A DNA stretch of 7,364 nt from JAKFFN01 sp964444305 (GTDB lineage Bacteria > Sumerlaeota > Sumerlaeia > Sumerlaeales > Sumerlaeaceae), in assembly GCA_964444305.1 (NCBI GenBank), contig CAYUGQ010000126.1:1-7364 (forward strand), in the 5' to 3' direction. A program made the position numbers and the translations under genes. Below, piece by piece: positions 5,647 through 7,364 of the stretch (position 1 is the first letter of the stretch; each line of letters begins with the position of its first letter). The notes beneath the pieces are model-generated. The model made no database searches. It saw nothing but the letters and a program-made list of their open reading frames with translations, and had not been told where the DNA came from.

Positions 5647-7364
5647 TTATAGGGTGGAAGCGGGCTTGCGGGAGGCTGTTGTTTGGGGAGTTTTTGAAGC
5701 TTCGGCGTGGGCCTGGCTTTGGGCACTTCCGGTTCCCTGCCCGGTTTTGGGCGGCATGGCTGGATATTTTATGCGTTGATGGAAGCGATTTTGGAGGACG
5801 CGGACAAAGGCGTCTTTGATGACTTCGAGATCGCGGAAGGTGAGGGGACTGTTGCTGAGTTGGCGGTCCTCGTATTTTTCGTTTACGGCTTCGTGGACGG
5901 CGCGGCGGATTTCGGTTTCATCGGGCTGGCGTCCGGCAAAGCGTGATGTGGCGATGGCTTCGACGGAGTCGGCAAGCATGAGAATGGCGGTTTCGACGCT
6001 GCGGGGTTTGGGTCCGGGGTAGCGGTATTCGTCTTCGCTGATGATTTCGTCGGAACCGTCCTGTTCGGCTTTTTTCAGGGCCTGGACATAGAAGTATTTG
6101 ATTAGGGTCGTGCCGTGGTGTTCGGGGATAAACTCGATGACGCGCTCGGGGAGGCGGTACTGGCGGGCGAGTTCGATGCCTTCTTTGACGTGGTTTTTGA
6201 TGATGAGAGTGCTCATGGCGGGAGAGAGGCGGGTGTGGACGAGTTTTTGTTCGGGGGTGGTCTGGTTTTCCGTGAAGTAGGTGGGTTTGAGCATTTTGCC
6301 GATGTCGTGAAAGTAGGCTCCGGCGCGGACGAGGAGGTAGTGGGCGTTGACGGCTTCGGCGGCGGCCTCGGCGAGGCTGGCGACGTTCATGCTGTGGTGG
6401 AGAGAGCCGGGGGCTTTTTCTTCCATGATCTGGAGGAGTTTGTGGTTGCCGCCGGTGAGCTCAAGGAGGCGGACATCTGTGGTGACCTGAAAGATGTTTT
6501 CAAAGACGGGGAGGGCGGCTACGGCGAGCATGTAACAGACGAAACCATTGACGACGGCGGCGACCATGCCGGCACCGAGTTCGGGGCGGGCGGGGTTCAT
6601 GACAAGGCCGATGGCCAGGGCGATGAGGCAATTGGCCAGGGCGATATAAAGGCCGGTGTAGAGCACTTCGCGGCGTTCGCTGAGATTGCGGAGGCTGGCG
6701 ATGGCGGTGTAGCCCCCGACGACGCCGATGAGCATGTAGGGAAAACTGAGGCCGGTGGCTACGGCGAACAGGCCGCAGGCCATGGTGGTGAGGACGATGG
6801 CGAAGCGTTCATCGAAGAGCATCATCGTGAGAATTCCCACCATTCCGGCGGGCATGGCAAAGCCGCCCAGGAGCATGCCGCCGCCGAGATTGATGATGAC
6901 GCGGCCGAGAGATACGGCCAGCACGACGGGAAGGGCAACCATGAGAACGGTGCGGGGGTTGAAGTGCATGTGATGATTAAAGCGCCGGGCATACAGGCCG
7001 GTGAACGTGATGGCCATAAGGACGACAATTGATCCACCGATGAGGCGGAGAAAATCGTTTTGTTGTTCACGCTGGGCAAGGAGGGTCAGGGCGGCCACGT
7101 CGTCTTTTGTTGCGGTCTGTCCAGGCCTGATTACGGTGGTGCCGGCTTCATAAACCTTCTGAGGCTGGATGGCGGCCAAGGCATCTTCGAGGTGTTCATC
7201 AGTCTTTTTAGCGTCAAAATTTATGTTTGGTTTTAGAAGCTGGCGAACGATATCTGCATAGGCGGCTTTTACTTCCGGTGCTACTCTAAAGGCCTGCAGG
7301 TAGGTGTTTTCCGTGTAGTTGAAGGCTTCATCTGGATAGGTGAGCACCATGCGCAGGGTCTGGG
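5647..7364 (-). CDS. pgpH: PgpH-type 7TM-HD cyclic-di-AMP phosphodiesterase, 5' end outside the window
   Basis: The frame is open to the right edge (four more codons lie before the first visible Met at 7350), so the N-terminal part of this roughly 700-800-residue family is missing. Numbering from that Met: residues 1-95 are the end of the extracytoplasmic 7TMR-HDED domain (LLKPNINFD, GTTVIRPGQTA). Residues about 101-285 hold some six or seven hydrophobic membrane segments, and about 290-535 form the cytoplasmic HD phosphohydrolase. HD metal-ligand motifs are complete: HHSMNVASLAE (H318/H319), FHDIGK (H348-D349), FTENQ, IIKNHVKEG (H387), PEHHGT (H411/H412) and LMLADSVEA. The last about 35 residues are a Gln/Thr/Ala/Ser/Lys-rich tail with no motif. 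Known members cleave c-di-AMP and affect cell-wall and osmotic balance; that activity here is inferred from family. The usual ybeY neighbour is not downstream. Confidence 0.9.
   Translation of the reverse strand, partial: QTLRMVLTYPDEAFNYTENTYLQAFRVAPEVKAAYADIVRQLLKPNINFDAKKTDEHLEDALAAIQPQKVYEAGTTVIRPGQTATKDDVAALTLLAQREQQNDFLRLIGGSIVVLMAITFTGLYARRFNHHMHFNPRTVLMVALPVVLAVSLGRVIINLGGGMLLGGFAMPAGMVGILTMMLFDERFAIVLTTMACGLFAVATGLSFPYMLIGVVGGYTAIASLRNLSERREVLYTGLYIALANCLIALAIGLVMNPARPELGAGMVAAVVNGFVCYMLAVAALPVFENIFQVTTDVRLLELTGGNHKLLQIMEEKAPGSLHHSMNVASLAEAAAEAVNAHYLLVRAGAYFHDIGKMLKPTYFTENQTTPEQKLVHTRLSPAMSTLIIKNHVKEGIELARQYRLPERVIEFIPEHHGTTLIKYFYVQALKKAEQDGSDEIISEDEYRYPGPKPRSVETAILMLADSVEAIATSRFAGRQPDETEIRRAVHEAVNEKYEDRQLSNSPLTFRDLEVIKDAFVRVLQNRFHQRIKYPAMPPKTGQGTGSAQSQAHAEASKTPQTTASRKPASTL

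Noticed and set aside
6115..7032. 305-codon open frame on the plus strand antisense to the HD gene
   Set aside because: Its product is a monotonous Gly/Asp/Glu/His/Ala sequence with no domain. It lies wholly inside a well-supported minus-strand gene and is the expected by-product of the codon use and G skew.
1..7364. CRISPR arrays, insertion sequences, tRNA or rRNA genes, defence systems
   Set aside because: No regularly spaced repeats, transposase motifs, cloverleaf-like sequence or defence-type domains were seen on either strand.

Overview
The window looks like ordinary chromosome from a Gram-negative bacterium with moderately high G+C. The PVC group (Verrucomicrobiota, Lentisphaerota or Planctomycetota) is my best guess. 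This rests on a secreted protein with two 3-keto-disaccharide hydrolase (DUF1080) domains next to a secreted family 2 glycoside hydrolase, plus a DUF3309 mini-protein and a PgpH-type 7TM-HD phosphodiesterase. The phylum is an inference from gene content, not something the sequence shows directly.

Layout, left to right. (1) 1-474, minus strand: the N-terminal part of a secreted GH2 enzyme, cut by the window edge. (2) 475-678: divergent intergenic region with a long imperfect hairpin. (3) 679-837, plus: a 52-residue DUF3309 membrane mini-protein. (4) 838-977: short spacer with one hairpin and a cluster of direct and inverted repeats. (5) 978-2531, plus: the secreted double DUF1080 protein, closed by a textbook Rho-independent terminator. 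(6) 2690-3240, plus: a secreted 3D-domain protein. Its signal peptide lies in a different frame from its catalytic part, and the frames meet at a run of eight G. (7) 3369-4547, plus: a cytoplasmic serine hydrolase of the class C beta-lactamase/EstB type. (8) 4558-4606: a hairpin terminator between convergent genes. (9) 4621-5238, minus: an unrecognised secreted protein. (10) 5239-5646: 408 bases with no convincing gene but several nested inverted repeats. (11) 5647-7364, minus: the membrane and HD-domain part of a PgpH-like cyclic-di-AMP phosphodiesterase, with its N-terminus beyond the window.

The genes do not form one operon. The left third (GH2 plus DUF1080) fits extracytoplasmic breakdown of glycosides. 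The 3D protein fits cell-wall work, the HD protein second-messenger turnover. No mobile element, CRISPR array, tRNA or rRNA gene was seen. G exceeds C on the plus strand in the lines sampled under genes of both orientations, which suggests a replication-strand bias.

I found no convincing previously undescribed multi-gene system. The items most worth a second look are the G8 frame break in the 3D-domain gene, the structured intergenic region near 5372-5490, the repeat cluster upstream of the DUF1080 gene, and the double-domain architecture of that protein.
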